Made by a program: the position numbers and the translations under genes
Part shown: piece after piece, positions 8,408 to 17,417 of the stretch
Position numbering within the stretch: position 1 is the stretch's first letter
Layout of the letters: each line of letters starts with the position of its first letter
The notes under the pieces: model-generated
What the model saw: only the letters and a program-made list of their open reading frames with translations
What the model was told of the DNA's origin: nothing
Database searches by the model: none
From: Streptomyces humi
Lineage (GTDB): Bacteria > Actinomycetota > Actinomycetes > Streptomycetales > Streptomycetaceae
Reading direction: 5' to 3'
Length of the DNA: 64,000 bases
Assembly: GCF_001005085.2 (NCBI RefSeq)
Contig: NZ_LBMU02000045.1
Location: 1-64,000, forward strand

Positions 8408-9418
8408 GTGACCGCTCGACCCGTGGACGCGAGCACGCTCACCGCGCTCGTGGCCGACGCCACGGCTGCGCCGTCGCTGCACAACGCGCAACCCTGGAGA
8501 TTCCGTTATCTGTCCGCCGACGGCGTCCTGCTGTTGTACGCCGACGTGTCGCGTGCGCTGCCCCGCACCGACCCCGACGCCCGCGGCCTGCACATGGGCT
8601 GCGGGGCCGCGCTGCTCAACCTGCGCGTGGCCGCCGTCGCGGCCGGACGAGCCCCGGTCGTACGACTGCTGCCGGATCCGACGGACCCGACGCTCCTCGC
8701 CGAAGTGACCCTGGCCGGCGCCGACCGGCCCGATCAGACCCTCGCCGGTCTGTGTCCTGCGATCCCCCGGCGCCACTCCAGCCGCCATCCCTACAGCGAG
8801 CGGCCGATACCGGCCGACCTGCGGGACCGGTTGTGCGACGCGGCGAGTGCCGAGGCTGTGCAGCTGGTCTTCCCCGGTGCCTGGCATGTGCAGGAGCTGC
8901 TGGAGCTGGTGCAGGACGCCGAGGGCCGCGAGGCGCTGGACCCGGAGTTGCGCGCGGAGACGGCCCGCTGGACCCGGACGGGGCCGTCGGGCGGCGGCCG
9001 GGCGTCGGACGGGATACCCGCCGAGGCGTTCGGCCCCGCCCGGTACGGTCCGGCGACCCCGGTACGGGACTTCGCAGCCGGACGCCCGGTGCCCGGACGC
9101 GGCTGGGCGGTGTTCGAACGCAATCCGCATATCGCGCTGCTGGGTACCGGCCACGACGGACCGGCGGACTGGCTGCGCGCGGGCCAGGCCCTGGAGCGGG
9201 TCCTGCTGACGGCCACGGCGGGCGGGCTGGCCACGTCGATGACGTCCCAGACGCTGGAGTGGCCGGAACTGCGGTGGGTGTCCCGCGACCCGAGCTCCGG
9301 GATCGCCCACGTGCAGATGGTGATCCGGCTCGGCTACGGCCCAGAAGGCCATCCCAGTCCCCGGCGCCCGGTGACCGAGGTGCTGGACGTCGTCCCGGAC
9401 GCGGTGAGCAGGCCGTGA
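8408..9418 (+). CDS. Acg-type nitroreductase family protein
   Basis: A 336-residue flavin-reductase-fold protein of the Acg (Rv2032) branch. It has PSLHNAQPWRF near the N-terminus (FMN-binding loop), HSSRHPYSERPIP mid-protein, and the C-terminal pattern GLATSMTSQTLEWPELR. In M. tuberculosis this branch belongs to the DosR regulon and has lost ordinary nitroreductase activity through a lid segment; whether that holds here is unknown. GTG 8408 has GAAGGGA 7 bases upstream. It is followed 43 bp later by the CBS gene, probably the same transcript. Confidence 0.87.
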   Translation: MTARPVDASTLTALVADATAAPSLHNAQPWRFRYLSADGVLLLYADVSRALPRTDPDARGLHMGCGAALLNLRVAAVAAGRAPVVRLLPDPTDPTLLAEVTLAGADRPDQTLAGLCPAIPRRHSSRHPYSERPIPADLRDRLCDAASAEAVQLVFPGAWHVQELLELVQDAEGREALDPELRAETARWTRTGPSGGGRASDGIPAEAFGPARYGPATPVRDFAAGRPVPGRGWAVFERNPHIALLGTGHDGPADWLRAGQALERVLLTATAGGLATSMTSQTLEWPELRWVSRDPSSGIAHVQMVIRLGYGPEGHPSPRRPVTEVLDVVPDAVSRP

Positions 9419-9461
9419 CCGGCGTCGTCCGCTTCCATGATCTGCGATGAGGAGTGGTCGT

Positions 9462-9923
9462 ATGAAGGTCTCCGAGGTGATGACCTCGCCGCCCGTCACG
9501 GTCACTCCGTGCGTACGGCTTGCGGAGGCGGCCCGGCGAATGGCGGAGGCCGCCGTCGGGTCGCTGCTCGTCGTCGACGACGAGGGGGCACTCGCCGGTA
9601 TCGTCACCGACCGCGACATCGCCCTGCGGGGTCTGGGCGGCGGCCAGGCCCCGGACACGACGGTGGAGGCGGTCATGTCGCCCCGGGTGGTCACCGTCGA
9701 CGCGGGCGACGACCTCCAGGCGGCCTACCGGGCCTTCCGCCGTACCGGCGTGCGCCGGCTGCCGGTCCTGGAACTGGGCCGGGTGGTCGGCGTGCTCACC
9801 ACCGACGACCTGCTCCTCGATGTCTTCCGCCGGCTGGCCGACCTCCTGGGGCCGGTCGCCCGCACCGTGCTACAGGAACCGTCGGAACGCGACCGCGCGG
9901 GCGGAGCGCCGCATGGGTTCTGA
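9462..9923 (+). CDS. CBS-domain pair protein
   Basis: A 153-residue protein made almost wholly of two CBS motifs forming one Bateman module: VSEVMTSPPVTVTP with IVTDRDIALR, then VEAVMSPRVVTVDA with VLTTDDLLLDV. These bind adenosyl ligands and sense energy state. Its size matches the hypoxic-response protein Rv2626c. GGAG lies 7 bases before ATG 9462. It is downstream of the nitroreductase gene in the same direction. Confidence 0.9.
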   Translation: MKVSEVMTSPPVTVTPCVRLAEAARRMAEAAVGSLLVVDDEGALAGIVTDRDIALRGLGGGQAPDTTVEAVMSPRVVTVDAGDDLQAAYRAFRRTGVRRLPVLELGRVVGVLTTDDLLLDVFRRLADLLGPVARTVLQEPSERDRAGGAPHGF

Positions 9924-10336
9924 TCCGGCTCCCGGGACGCCCGCGGTACGCGAACGCTCCTCGGCCGTGTCTGCCACGTCACCGGCGATCCGGCGGCCCC
10001 ACGAATCCGGGCGCCGCCCCCTCCGTCCCTTCCCTCCCCTGCCTCCCCGCCACGGACGTCTTCGTCGCCCTGGGAAACACCCCACACGGCCCAGCCGACC
10101 AGCACCGCCGACGAGGGCCGGCGTCCGGAGGACGAGCAGGATCCAGGCCTCCACCAAGGGCGACGACCGAGCAGGTCATCACGTCGCGCACGACGGACGG
10201 GTACCGGTCATGGCGACCTCCACGGGGCTGGTGCCGTCCTACGACACCTTCAGCCTCGGTCGCCCGCTCCCGCCGGGGCAGAGGCCGAGCGCCCTTCCGC
10301 GGCGGTCCGATCCCCTCCCCGCAGGGGCAGCGGCGC
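9924..10336. other. Convergent spacer, no gene recognised
   Basis: Between the CBS gene and the convergent kinase gene. Some frames are open but none resembles a known family. A piece near 10142-10200 is faintly DUF1918-like and too weak to call. Confidence 0.5.
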
Positions 10337-12055
10337 CTACGGCGTCGTGACGGGCACCCGCCACACCAGCGTCGTACCGCCGCCCTCGGGACAGTCCCAC
10401 TCCAGGCCGCCGCCGAGTTCCGCCGCCCGCTCCGCCATGTTGCGCAGCCCGCTGCGCCGGCCGCCGGGCGGGATGCCCACACCGTCGTCCTGGACCGTCA
10501 GCAGCAGGTCACGGCCGTCGGTCGAGAGGACGACCTCGGCGCGACCGGCGTGGGCATGCCGGGCGATGTTGGTGAGGGCTTCGGAGAGGACGGCCACCGC
10601 GTGGTCGGCGATCTCCTTGGGTACATCGGTGTCGAGCAGGCCCTCCATACGAAGGCTCGGGGCGAAGCCCAGGACGGGGGCCGCCTCCCCGGCCGCCCGC
10701 ACCGCGCGAGCCCGCAGCCCCGCGCCGGGGCCGCCTTCGCGAGCCTGGAGCCCGAAGATCGTCGAACGGATGATCTTGATGGTCTCGTCGAGGTCGTCCA
10801 CGGCCCGCAGCACACGCTCGGACGCCTCGGTGTGCTCGATGAAGCGGCCGGCGCTCTGCAACGTCATCCCGGTGGCGAACAACCGCTGGATGGCCAGGTC
10901 GTGCAGGTCCCGGGCGATGCGGTCACGGTCCTGGAGGACGGCGATCTCCTCGGCGGACCGCCGTCGTTCGGCCAGCTCCAGCGCGATCGCCGCCTGCGCC
11001 GCGAAGCCCCGCAGCATCTCCGTCTGGTCTGCGGCGAAGAGCGGACCGCCGGACTCGCGCGCCAGCAGCAGCACACCGCGCACTCCGCTGTCGCCGGTGC
11101 CGATGGGGATGGCCACGGCGGGGCCGAGCCCCAGGAAGCGGGGCGGTTCGGGAGTGATCCGCTCGTCGTGGGTGACGTCCTCGCTGGAGACGGGAGCACC
11201 GGCCGAGAAGGCCAGGCCCATCAACGTCCGGTCCAGCGGCAGCACCAGGCCGCGGTGGGCGTCCGCGTCCGTGCCGACGGCGATCTCCACGCCGAGCGGG
11301 CCGGTCTCCTCCATCGGCATCGCGACGGCGGCCAGCGCCGATCCCGTGATGTCCCGGGCCCGCTCGGCGATCAGGGCCAGGGCCGCGCCGGGGTCGCTGT
11401 CGGACATCAGACTGTGCGTGATCTCCGCGTTGACCCGCAGCCACCGCTCCCGCTGCCGGGACTCCTCGTAGAGACGGGCGTTGTCGATGGCGACGCCCGC
11501 TGCCACGGCGAGCGTCGACGTCACCGAGACGTCCTCGTCGTCGAACTGCGCCCCGCCCCGCTTCTCGGTGAGGTACAGGTTGCCGAAGACCTGGTCGCGC
11601 ACCCGGATGGGGACGCCGAGGAAGGTGTTCATCGGCGGGTGGTGGGGCGGGAAGCCGTACGAGGCCGGGTGTTCGGAGATCTTCGCCAGGCGGAGCGGCT
11701 CGGGGTGACGGATCAGCTCGCCGAGGATCCCGTGGCCCTCCGGGTAGGGACCGATCCGGGCGATGTCCTCCTCGGCGACGCCGACCGTGTGGAAGGCGGA
11801 CAGCCGGCTGCCGTCCGGCCCGATCACGCCGAGGGCCGCGTACCGGGCGTCGACGAGGGCCGCCGCCGCCTCGACGATGCTGTTGAGGGCCTGCTCCAGG
11901 TCCAGCTCCCGGCCTACCGACAGCACCGCCTCCAGCAGACTGTGCACCCGGTCCCGGGTGCCACGGGCCGCGTCCAGCCGCGCCTGCAACTCCTCCAGCA
12001 GCTCGTCGAGCCTGAGCTGCGGCAGCCGGACACGAGCCTCCTGCCTGCCCTCCAC
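10337..12055 (-). CDS. DevS/OsdK-like GAF sensor histidine kinase
   Basis: A 572-residue soluble kinase. Two GAF domains lie at ~40-195 and ~215-362. A HisKA_3 dimerisation/phosphoacceptor region has H385 in RDRIARDLHD. The HATPase_c domain has N-box EALTNIARHA and G-box DDGVGIP. DevS/DosT of mycobacteria and OsdK of Streptomyces share this plan and sense O2/NO/CO by haem in the first GAF. The GFPPHHPPMNTFLGVPI segment (H138, H139) lies where the DevS haem ligand is expected, which needs an alignment to confirm. GTG 12055 has GGAGG 6 bases upstream. No response regulator is adjacent. It is divergent from the dikinase gene with a shared 14-bp box. Confidence 0.92.
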   Translation of the reverse strand: MEGRQEARVRLPQLRLDELLEELQARLDAARGTRDRVHSLLEAVLSVGRELDLEQALNSIVEAAAALVDARYAALGVIGPDGSRLSAFHTVGVAEEDIARIGPYPEGHGILGELIRHPEPLRLAKISEHPASYGFPPHHPPMNTFLGVPIRVRDQVFGNLYLTEKRGGAQFDDEDVSVTSTLAVAAGVAIDNARLYEESRQRERWLRVNAEITHSLMSDSDPGAALALIAERARDITGSALAAVAMPMEETGPLGVEIAVGTDADAHRGLVLPLDRTLMGLAFSAGAPVSSEDVTHDERITPEPPRFLGLGPAVAIPIGTGDSGVRGVLLLARESGGPLFAADQTEMLRGFAAQAAIALELAERRRSAEEIAVLQDRDRIARDLHDLAIQRLFATGMTLQSAGRFIEHTEASERVLRAVDDLDETIKIIRSTIFGLQAREGGPGAGLRARAVRAAGEAAPVLGFAPSLRMEGLLDTDVPKEIADHAVAVLSEALTNIARHAHAGRAEVVLSTDGRDLLLTVQDDGVGIPPGGRRSGLRNMAERAAELGGGLEWDCPEGGGTTLVWRVPVTTP

Positions 12056-12161
12056 GGCCGTCCTCCAGATCCAGTCGCCTCACGCGTACCGGCAGGTCCG
12101 GTCAGGGGACACGTTAGTCGGCACCGGTACCGGAGGGGACCGGGAACGGGTCAGGTCCAGG

Positions 12162-12175
12162 GGGCCGGTCGGCCC
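12162..12175. promoter_or_regulatory. OsdR/DevR-like 14-bp box, divergent promoter region
   Basis: GGGCCGGTCGGCCC lies 95 bp before the dikinase start and 107 bp before the kinase start. It could serve both genes, giving kinase autoregulation. Confidence 0.65.
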
Positions 12176-12269
12176 ATCGCAGGGGACGGACAGCACCTGC
12201 CCCACCGGCCCGGAACGTCCGACGCTGGAGCCGGAAGCAGCTCGTTGTCAGTCGGAGGAGACCGGCGTC

Positions 12270-14957
12270 ATGGCCCGCTACGTGTACGACTTCGCCGGTG
12301 GCGGCCGTGACATGGCCGACCTGCTCGGCGGCAAGGGAGCGAACCTGGCCGAGATGACCCGGCTGGGCCTGCCGGTCCCGCCCGGATTCACCGTGACCAC
12401 CGAGGCCTGCCGGAGCTTCCTGGTCACGGGTGCCGAGCCGGAGGGCATGGCGGAGGAGATCGCCCGGCACCTGTCGGGCCTGGAGGCCGCCGTCGGGCGG
12501 TCGCTGGGGCAGCGGGACGACCCGCTGCTGCTGTCCGTGCGCTCCGGCGCGAGGTTCTCCATGCCCGGCATGATGGAGACGGTCCTGGACATCGGCCTGA
12601 ACGACGACACCGTACAGGGCCTGGCCAAGGCGTCCGGCAGTGAGCGCTTCGCCTGGGACTCCTACCGCCGGCTCGTCCAGATGTTCGGCAGCACGGTGAT
12701 GGGCGTGGGCCCCGCGCTGTTCGAGGAGGCCATCACCCTGCTCAAGGAGGCCCGCGACGCCCCCGACGACGTCCACCTCGACGCCACCGACCTCGCCTGG
12801 CTGGTGGAGACCTACAAGCGGCTGATCCTCGACGAGACGGGACGGCACTTCCCGCAGTCCCCCGCCGAGCAGCTGCGCCTCGCCGTCCGCGCGGTCTTCC
12901 GCTCCTGGAACGGCGAACGCGCCCGCGTCTACCGCCGCCGCGAGCACATCGCCGACGACCTGGGCACGGCCGTCACCGTGCAGTGCATGGTGTTCGGCAA
13001 CCTCGGTCCCGACTCCGGCAGCGGCGTCGCCTTCACCCGTGACCCGGCCACCGGCCGTCCCGGCCTGTACGGCGACTACCTGGCCGACGCCCAGGGCGAG
13101 GACGTGGTCGCCGGTATCCGCAACACCGTGCCGCTGGCCGACCTGGAGCGGCTCGACCCGGCCGTTCACCGGCAGCTGCGGAACCACATGACGACCCTCG
13201 AGCGGCACTACCGGGACCTGTGCGACATCGAGTTCACCATCGAGCGCGGCCGGCTGTGGATGTTGCAGACCCGGGTCGGCAAGCGCACCGCCGAGGCCGC
13301 CTTCGCCATCGCGGCGGAGCTGGCCGAGGAGGGACTCATCACCCCGGACGAGGCACTCGCCCGGGTGAGCGGACAAGGACTGGCCCGGCTGATGTTCCCG
13401 CGCTTCGACAGCGCGGTGACCGGCACCGCTCTCGCCCACGGCATCCCGGCCTCGCCCGGCGCCGCGGTCGGCGCGGCCGTCTTCGACTCCGCCGAGGCCG
13501 TACGGCGGGCCGCCGCCGGCGAGCGGGTGGTCCTGGTCCGGCAGGAGACGACCCCCGACGACCTGCCCGGCATGCTGGCCGCCCAGGCCGTGCTGACCAG
13601 CCGCGGCGGCAAGACAAGTCACGCGGCCGTCGTCGCCCGCGGGCTCGGCAGGGTGTGCGTGTGCGGCGCGGAGCAGCTGACCGTGAACACCGAGGCCCGC
13701 CGCTTCACCGCACCCGACGGCACCGTCGTGGAAGAGGGCACGGTCGTCTCGGTGGACGGCTCCGCCGGGGCCGTGTACGCGGGCGAGGTGCCGTTGGTCC
13801 CCTCGACCGTGATGCGGTATCTGGAGACCGGAGAACAGCCGGACTCCGTCGTCGCGGCGGTCGCCCGCGCGCTGGAACAGGCAGACGCGGTACGGCGGCT
13901 GGAGGTCCGGGCGAACGCCGACACCCCCGAGGACGCGGCCCGCGCCCGCCGGTTCGGCGCGCGGGGCATCGGACTGTGCCGGACCGAGCACATGTTCCTG
14001 GGCGAGCGCCGCAAGCTGGTCGAGGAGATGATCCTGGCCCGGGACGACGCCGGGCGCGAGCGGGCGCTGGCGGCTCTGCTGCCGCTCCAGCGGCAGGACT
14101 TGACCGGCATCCTGAAGACGATGGACGGCCTGCCCGTCACGATCCGGCTGCTGGACCCGCCGCTGCACGAGTTCCTGCCCGACCGCACCGAACTCGCCGT
14201 GCGCGTGGGCGCCGCCGAGGCCCGGGGCGAGCAACCACCCTCGTACGACGTCGAGTTGCTCGCCGCGGTGGACCGGATGCACGAGGAGAACCCGATGCTC
14301 GGCCTGCGGGGCGTGCGCCTGGGACTGGTGGTCCCCGGTCTGCTCGCCATGCAGGTGCGGGCGATCGCCGAGGCGGTCGTGGCCCGCACCCGGGCCGGCG
14401 GCTCTCCCCAGGCGGAGATCATGGTGCCGCTGGTCGGCGCCGTGGAGGAACTCCGGCTCGCCCGCGAGGAAGTGGAACGCGTCCTGGCCGAAGTGTCCGA
14501 GGAGTCCGGCGTACCGCTCGACTGCCCGATCGGCACCATGATCGAGCTGCCCCGGGCCGCGCTCACCGCGGGCCGGATCGCCGAGCAGGCCTCGTTCTTC
14601 TCCCTGGGCACGAACGACCTGACCCAGACCACCTGGGGTTTCTCCCGCGACGACGTCGAGGCCGCGTTCTTCACCGCCTACCTCGACAAGGGCGTCTTCC
14701 CCACCTCGCCGTTCGAGACGATCGACCGCGAGGGCGTGGGACGACTCGTCCGCATCGCCGTCGACGAGGGCCGTGCCGCACGCCCCGACCTGGAGATCGG
14801 CGTGTGCGGCGAGCACGGCGGCGATCCCGAGTCGGTGCACTTCTTCCACGAGGCGGGACTGGACTACGTCTCCTGCTCCCCCTACCGGATCCCGGTGGCC
14901 CGGCTGGAGGCCGGCCGGGCCGCCCTCCCCGGGACCGGCGTGAGCGACAGCCGGTGA
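12270..14957 (+). CDS. ppdK: Pyruvate, phosphate dikinase
   Basis: An 895-residue enzyme of normal PPDK length that interconverts pyruvate + ATP + Pi and PEP + AMP + PPi. The N-terminal ATP-grasp domain opens with GGKGANLAEMTRLGLPVPPG. The swivelling phosphohistidine domain has GGKTSHAAVVARGLG. The C-terminal PEP/pyruvate barrel has FFSLGTNDLTQTTWGFSRDD and GVCGEHGGDP with the catalytic Cys. GGAGG lies ~11 bases upstream of ATG. Under low oxygen it could save ATP by using PPi or allow reversible PEP/pyruvate flow toward pyruvate formate-lyase. The S30AE-like gene follows 43 bp later. Confidence 0.96.
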   Translation: MARYVYDFAGGGRDMADLLGGKGANLAEMTRLGLPVPPGFTVTTEACRSFLVTGAEPEGMAEEIARHLSGLEAAVGRSLGQRDDPLLLSVRSGARFSMPGMMETVLDIGLNDDTVQGLAKASGSERFAWDSYRRLVQMFGSTVMGVGPALFEEAITLLKEARDAPDDVHLDATDLAWLVETYKRLILDETGRHFPQSPAEQLRLAVRAVFRSWNGERARVYRRREHIADDLGTAVTVQCMVFGNLGPDSGSGVAFTRDPATGRPGLYGDYLADAQGEDVVAGIRNTVPLADLERLDPAVHRQLRNHMTTLERHYRDLCDIEFTIERGRLWMLQTRVGKRTAEAAFAIAAELAEEGLITPDEALARVSGQGLARLMFPRFDSAVTGTALAHGIPASPGAAVGAAVFDSAEAVRRAAAGERVVLVRQETTPDDLPGMLAAQAVLTSRGGKTSHAAVVARGLGRVCVCGAEQLTVNTEARRFTAPDGTVVEEGTVVSVDGSAGAVYAGEVPLVPSTVMRYLETGEQPDSVVAAVARALEQADAVRRLEVRANADTPEDAARARRFGARGIGLCRTEHMFLGERRKLVEEMILARDDAGRERALAALLPLQRQDLTGILKTMDGLPVTIRLLDPPLHEFLPDRTELAVRVGAAEARGEQPPSYDVELLAAVDRMHEENPMLGLRGVRLGLVVPGLLAMQVRAIAEAVVARTRAGGSPQAEIMVPLVGAVEELRLAREEVERVLAEVSEESGVPLDCPIGTMIELPRAALTAGRIAEQASFFSLGTNDLTQTTWGFSRDDVEAAFFTAYLDKGVFPTSPFETIDREGVGRLVRIAVDEGRAARPDLEIGVCGEHGGDPESVHFFHEAGLDYVSCSPYRIPVARLEAGRAALPGTGVSDSR

Positions 14958-15000
14958 ACAGCCTGTCAGCAGCGAAAGCGAACGAGAGGACGTGGCGCAC

Positions 15001-15385
15001 ATGACCACCAGGGACGCCGTACGGGTGCGCGCCCAGGGCGAGGTGGACGAGGAGGTGCTCGGCTTTGTCCGGTCGAAGGTCGACGCGGCCTTCGACCGAC
15101 TGGGGCTCCCGCCGGCGCAGGGCACGTTGACCGTCGTCCGGGCCGCCGCGCAGCACGTCCAGCGGCCGTGGTCGGCCACGGCCCGGCTCCAGGCGGCCGG
15201 TACCGTCGTGGTCGTCCACGCGGAGGAGGCGACGGCCCACGAACTCGCGGGCCGGCTGGAGGACCGGGTGCGCGCGAGTGGAGGAGGCCGTGCACCGGGC
15301 GGACACGGCCCGCCGGTCGGCCGCACCGCCACCGTGGCGCGGCGGACCCACGGGACCGGACCGGAGCACCCCGTCCGGCATGTAG
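15001..15385 (+). pseudogene. S30AE (HPF/RaiA)-like ribosome hibernation protein, frameshifted
   Basis: The first ~90 residues fit one S30AE-type domain (VRVRAQGEVDEEVLGFVRSK; WSATARLQAAGTVVVVHAEE; ATAHELAGRLEDRVRA). At the GTGCGCGCGAGTGG run near 15269-15282 the natural continuation (RVEEAVHRADTARRSAAPPP) is in another frame and ends at TAG 15385, so a CG dinucleotide appears lost. As read, the protein runs to 15447 with an unrelated tail. ATG 15001 has GAGAGGA upstream. It belongs behind ppdK. An alternative is a sequencing error in the CG run. Confidence 0.6.
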
Positions 15386-15398
15386 GGCCGATCGGCCC
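15385..15398. promoter_or_regulatory. OsdR/DevR-like 14-bp box, perfect palindrome
   Basis: GGGCCGATCGGCCC, fully symmetric, 170 bp before the PPOX start. It begins at the last base of the preceding gene's restored stop codon. Confidence 0.65.
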
Positions 15399-15455
15399 AG
15401 GTCGCGGGACCAAGAGCACCTGTCCCGGAGCACGGACAGGGACATAGTTGAGTCA

Positions 15456-15487
15456 GGAGCGGCACCGGTCCCCCGTGGTGCCGCTCC
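15456..15487. terminator. Hairpin, 11-bp stem, in PPOX leader
   Basis: GGAGCGGCACC, a 10-nt loop, then the complement. It lies between the 14-bp box and the PPOX start, so it may be an attenuator-like leader element or the end of the upstream transcript. Confidence 0.45.
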
Positions 15488-15567
15488 GCCGGTCCCACCG
15501 GACCTTCGCCCTCCCGACCAGGCGTGCCCGCCACGCCGACGGACCACTGACCGACGGAAACCCCGCC

Positions 15568-16278
15568 ATGGCCTACGACGACAACCGGCCCGCTCCCGAT
15601 CCGGGTACGCGCAGGTCCATCGAGCTCGACGCTGTAGAGGCGCTACGGCTGCTGGGCACGGTGTCCCTCGGGCGGATCGTCTTCACCCGGCGGGCGCTGC
15701 CCACCGTCCGCCCGGTCAACCATGTGCTGGTCGACGGTGACATCGTCATCCGCACCCACGAGGGCGCCGCCCTGACGTCCCGCACCGGACAGGCCGACGG
15801 CACGGGCGTCGTGGTCGCCTACGAGGCGGACCTCATCGATCCGGACACGCACCTGGGCTGGAGCGTGGTGGTGACCGGTTACGCCCACCTGGTGACCGAC
15901 CCTCGCGAACTCGCCCGGTACGAGGCGCTGTTGCGCCCATGGCTGGACCGGGCCATGGAACACGCGGTCCGTATTCACCCCGAGCTGGTGACCGGGACCG
16001 TCCTCGTCGGCGACGCGGGCGAGGTGTCGGGCGAGCGCTCTCTCGTGCGGTACGCGGGCGACGGGCGCCAGGGCGTGCCGCAGGACGGTGCCGGCGACCG
16101 GTCCGACGCGCGGGCCGAGCCGGGCGCGGCGCCGACGCCGGCCGACGACCACCGCCCTGCCGGCGGATCAGGACGGGAGGTCCAGTCCGTACGTGCTGCG
16201 CCCGCCGACGAGTTGCCGTCCGGTGACCAGTTCGGGCTCGACGCGCACGAAGACCTCGTGCGGCGCGGGCGCCCATGA
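15568..16278 (+). CDS. Pyridoxamine 5'-phosphate oxidase-family (PPOX) protein
   Basis: A 236-residue reading frame. The flavin-binding split-barrel of PPOX proteins occupies ~20-155 (LDAVEALRLLGTVSLGRIVF; LPTVRPVNHVLVDGDIVIRT; GWSVVVTGYAHLVTDP; IRIHPELVTGTVLVG). Small actinomycete members bind FMN, F420 or haem. After residue ~160 the frame continues into DNA that codes a second, antisense PPOX fragment, so the last ~60 residues are probably not native and the original stop may be lost. ATG 15568 gives the expected N-terminus. Confidence 0.8.
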   Translation: MAYDDNRPAPDPGTRRSIELDAVEALRLLGTVSLGRIVFTRRALPTVRPVNHVLVDGDIVIRTHEGAALTSRTGQADGTGVVVAYEADLIDPDTHLGWSVVVTGYAHLVTDPRELARYEALLRPWLDRAMEHAVRIHPELVTGTVLVGDAGEVSGERSLVRYAGDGRQGVPQDGAGDRSDARAEPGAAPTPADDHRPAGGSGREVQSVRAAPADELPSGDQFGLDAHEDLVRRGRP

Positions 16279-16428
16279 GCGCGGGCCGGTGCGGGCCAGC
16301 CGTTCGTGTACGGCGGGATCGCTCACCACGGTCGCAGGACCGGTGCCGACGACGCCCCAGCCCGACTGCGCGTCGGCGTCGACCGCGTCGCCTTCGAACG
16401 CGACCACCGCGCCCGCCCGGAACCCGAT
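16168..16428 (-). pseudogene. PPOX-family C-terminal half, truncated
   Basis: The minus strand reads IGFRAGAVVAFEGDAVDADA, GWGVVGTGPATVVSDP and VEPELVTGRQLVG, the second half of a PPOX barrel. The first half is missing. Homology stops at 16428, exactly where a plus-strand STAS fragment begins. Confidence 0.7.
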
Positions 16429-16617
16429 CTGTTCCTCGGCCTGCGCGCCGTCTCTTTCCTCGACCGCTCCGGACTCGGCATGCTCTGCCGGAAGCGCAGC
16501 CGGATCCGGTCCCGGCACGGCCGTCTCCGCCTCGTTCCAGCGGACCACGCCTTCCTGCGGCTGCTGTGCCGCGCCGGGCTGAACGGCGCCTTCGGACTGT
16601 TCCACCCGTCACCCGCC
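16426..16617 (+). pseudogene. STAS-domain (anti-sigma antagonist) C-terminal half
   Basis: DLFLGLRAVSFLDRSGLGML, then RSRHGRLRLVPADHAFLRLL and FGLFHPSPA match the second half of an SpoIIAA-type STAS domain, including the D-x-SG-x-G loop around the phosphorylatable Ser. The N-terminal half is absent. It abuts the inverted PPOX fragment within 3 bp. Confidence 0.65.
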
Positions 16618-16677
16618 CGCGGACCTCGGCAGCACTGTCCGAGGCGGGCCGACACTTCGGCTGGACACGCTTCGGAG

Positions 16678-16723
16678 GGCCTGAACGTCCCACTACTGAG
16701 GGCTATTTGAGGCCGAGTGACCC
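16678..16723. promoter_or_regulatory. Two weak OsdR/DevR-like boxes
   Basis: GGCCTGAACGTCCC (16678-16691) and AGGCCGAGTGACCC (16710-16723) lie 119 and 87 bp before the Rv1733c-like gene. Each has two or more deviations. Confidence 0.35.
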
Positions 16724-16809
16724 AGCGGTGACACCTTCCCGGCCCCTCCCCCGGCGACGCACGGACTGACACCTTCGAGAGCGTCACGACGAGGAGGAGG
16801 AACGGTGCG

Positions 16810-17397
16810 ATGCGCGGAGCCAAGAACGCGAAGAAACGTCTGTGGTTGTGGCGGTGGCGGAACAACCCGCTGCGGCGACACGACGACATCCTGGAAGCCT
16901 GGCTCGTCCTGGCCGTGTGGGCCTTCGTCGCGTTGGGCGGCGCCGTGGCCGGTACGGTGACGGCCAAGTCCGCCGACGAGGTGTTCGCCCGGCAGCGGGC
17001 CGAACGCCGTCCCGTCCAGGCGGCACTCCTCACCAGTGTGCCGACGAGCGCCGTGACCGGCGGGGTGGCGGACGATCGCAGGCTCGCCACGGTCCGGTAC
17101 ACGGCGCCCGACGGGCTCGCCCGCTCCGGCCTCACCCGGGTGGACTCGGGATTGAGCGCGGGCACGTCGGTGGTGGCCTGGGAGGACGGCCGCGGCCACC
17201 TGGTCTCCGAGCCACCGAGCGCGGCAGCGGCCGGGGTCGAGGCCGCGGTGCTGGGTACGGCGGCAGCGTGCGCCGCCGCGGGGGCCGTGCTGGGTGCCGG
17301 AGCGATCGCCCGGTGGCGGCTGGACGAGCGGCGGACGGCGCTGTGGGGGCAGGAGTGGGATCTCGTCGGACCGCACTGGGGCCACAGGACGGGCTGA
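16810..17397 (+). CDS. Rv1733c-family membrane protein
   Basis: A 195-residue protein with two membrane segments (~28-50 LEAWLVLAVWAFVALGGAVA; ~140-165 Ala-rich) and a soluble loop between them. The N-terminus has R/W-rich RLWLWRWRNNPLRRHDD, a typical start of this family. Rv1733c is a DosR-regulon membrane protein of unknown role. GAGGAGGAGG is placed 9 bases before ATG. No close operon partner remains: the next sense-strand sequence is a USP fragment. Confidence 0.82.
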   Translation: MRGAKNAKKRLWLWRWRNNPLRRHDDILEAWLVLAVWAFVALGGAVAGTVTAKSADEVFARQRAERRPVQAALLTSVPTSAVTGGVADDRRLATVRYTAPDGLARSGLTRVDSGLSAGTSVVAWEDGRGHLVSEPPSAAAAGVEAAVLGTAAACAAAGAVLGAGAIARWRLDERRTALWGQEWDLVGPHWGHRTG

Positions 17398-17417
17398 GCG
17401 ATGAAGCCCGCGCTACC

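Noticed and set aside
10142..10260. Possible DUF1918 remnant
   Set aside because: Only a faint resemblance (KGDDRAGHH-like) without the diagnostic GEIV..PPY pattern.
12114..15419. A 1101-codon open frame on the minus strand opposite the dikinase gene
   Set aside because: It is the antisense shadow of ppdK: the plus strand has complete, family-matching protein with catalytic motifs, and long antisense frames are common at this GC content.
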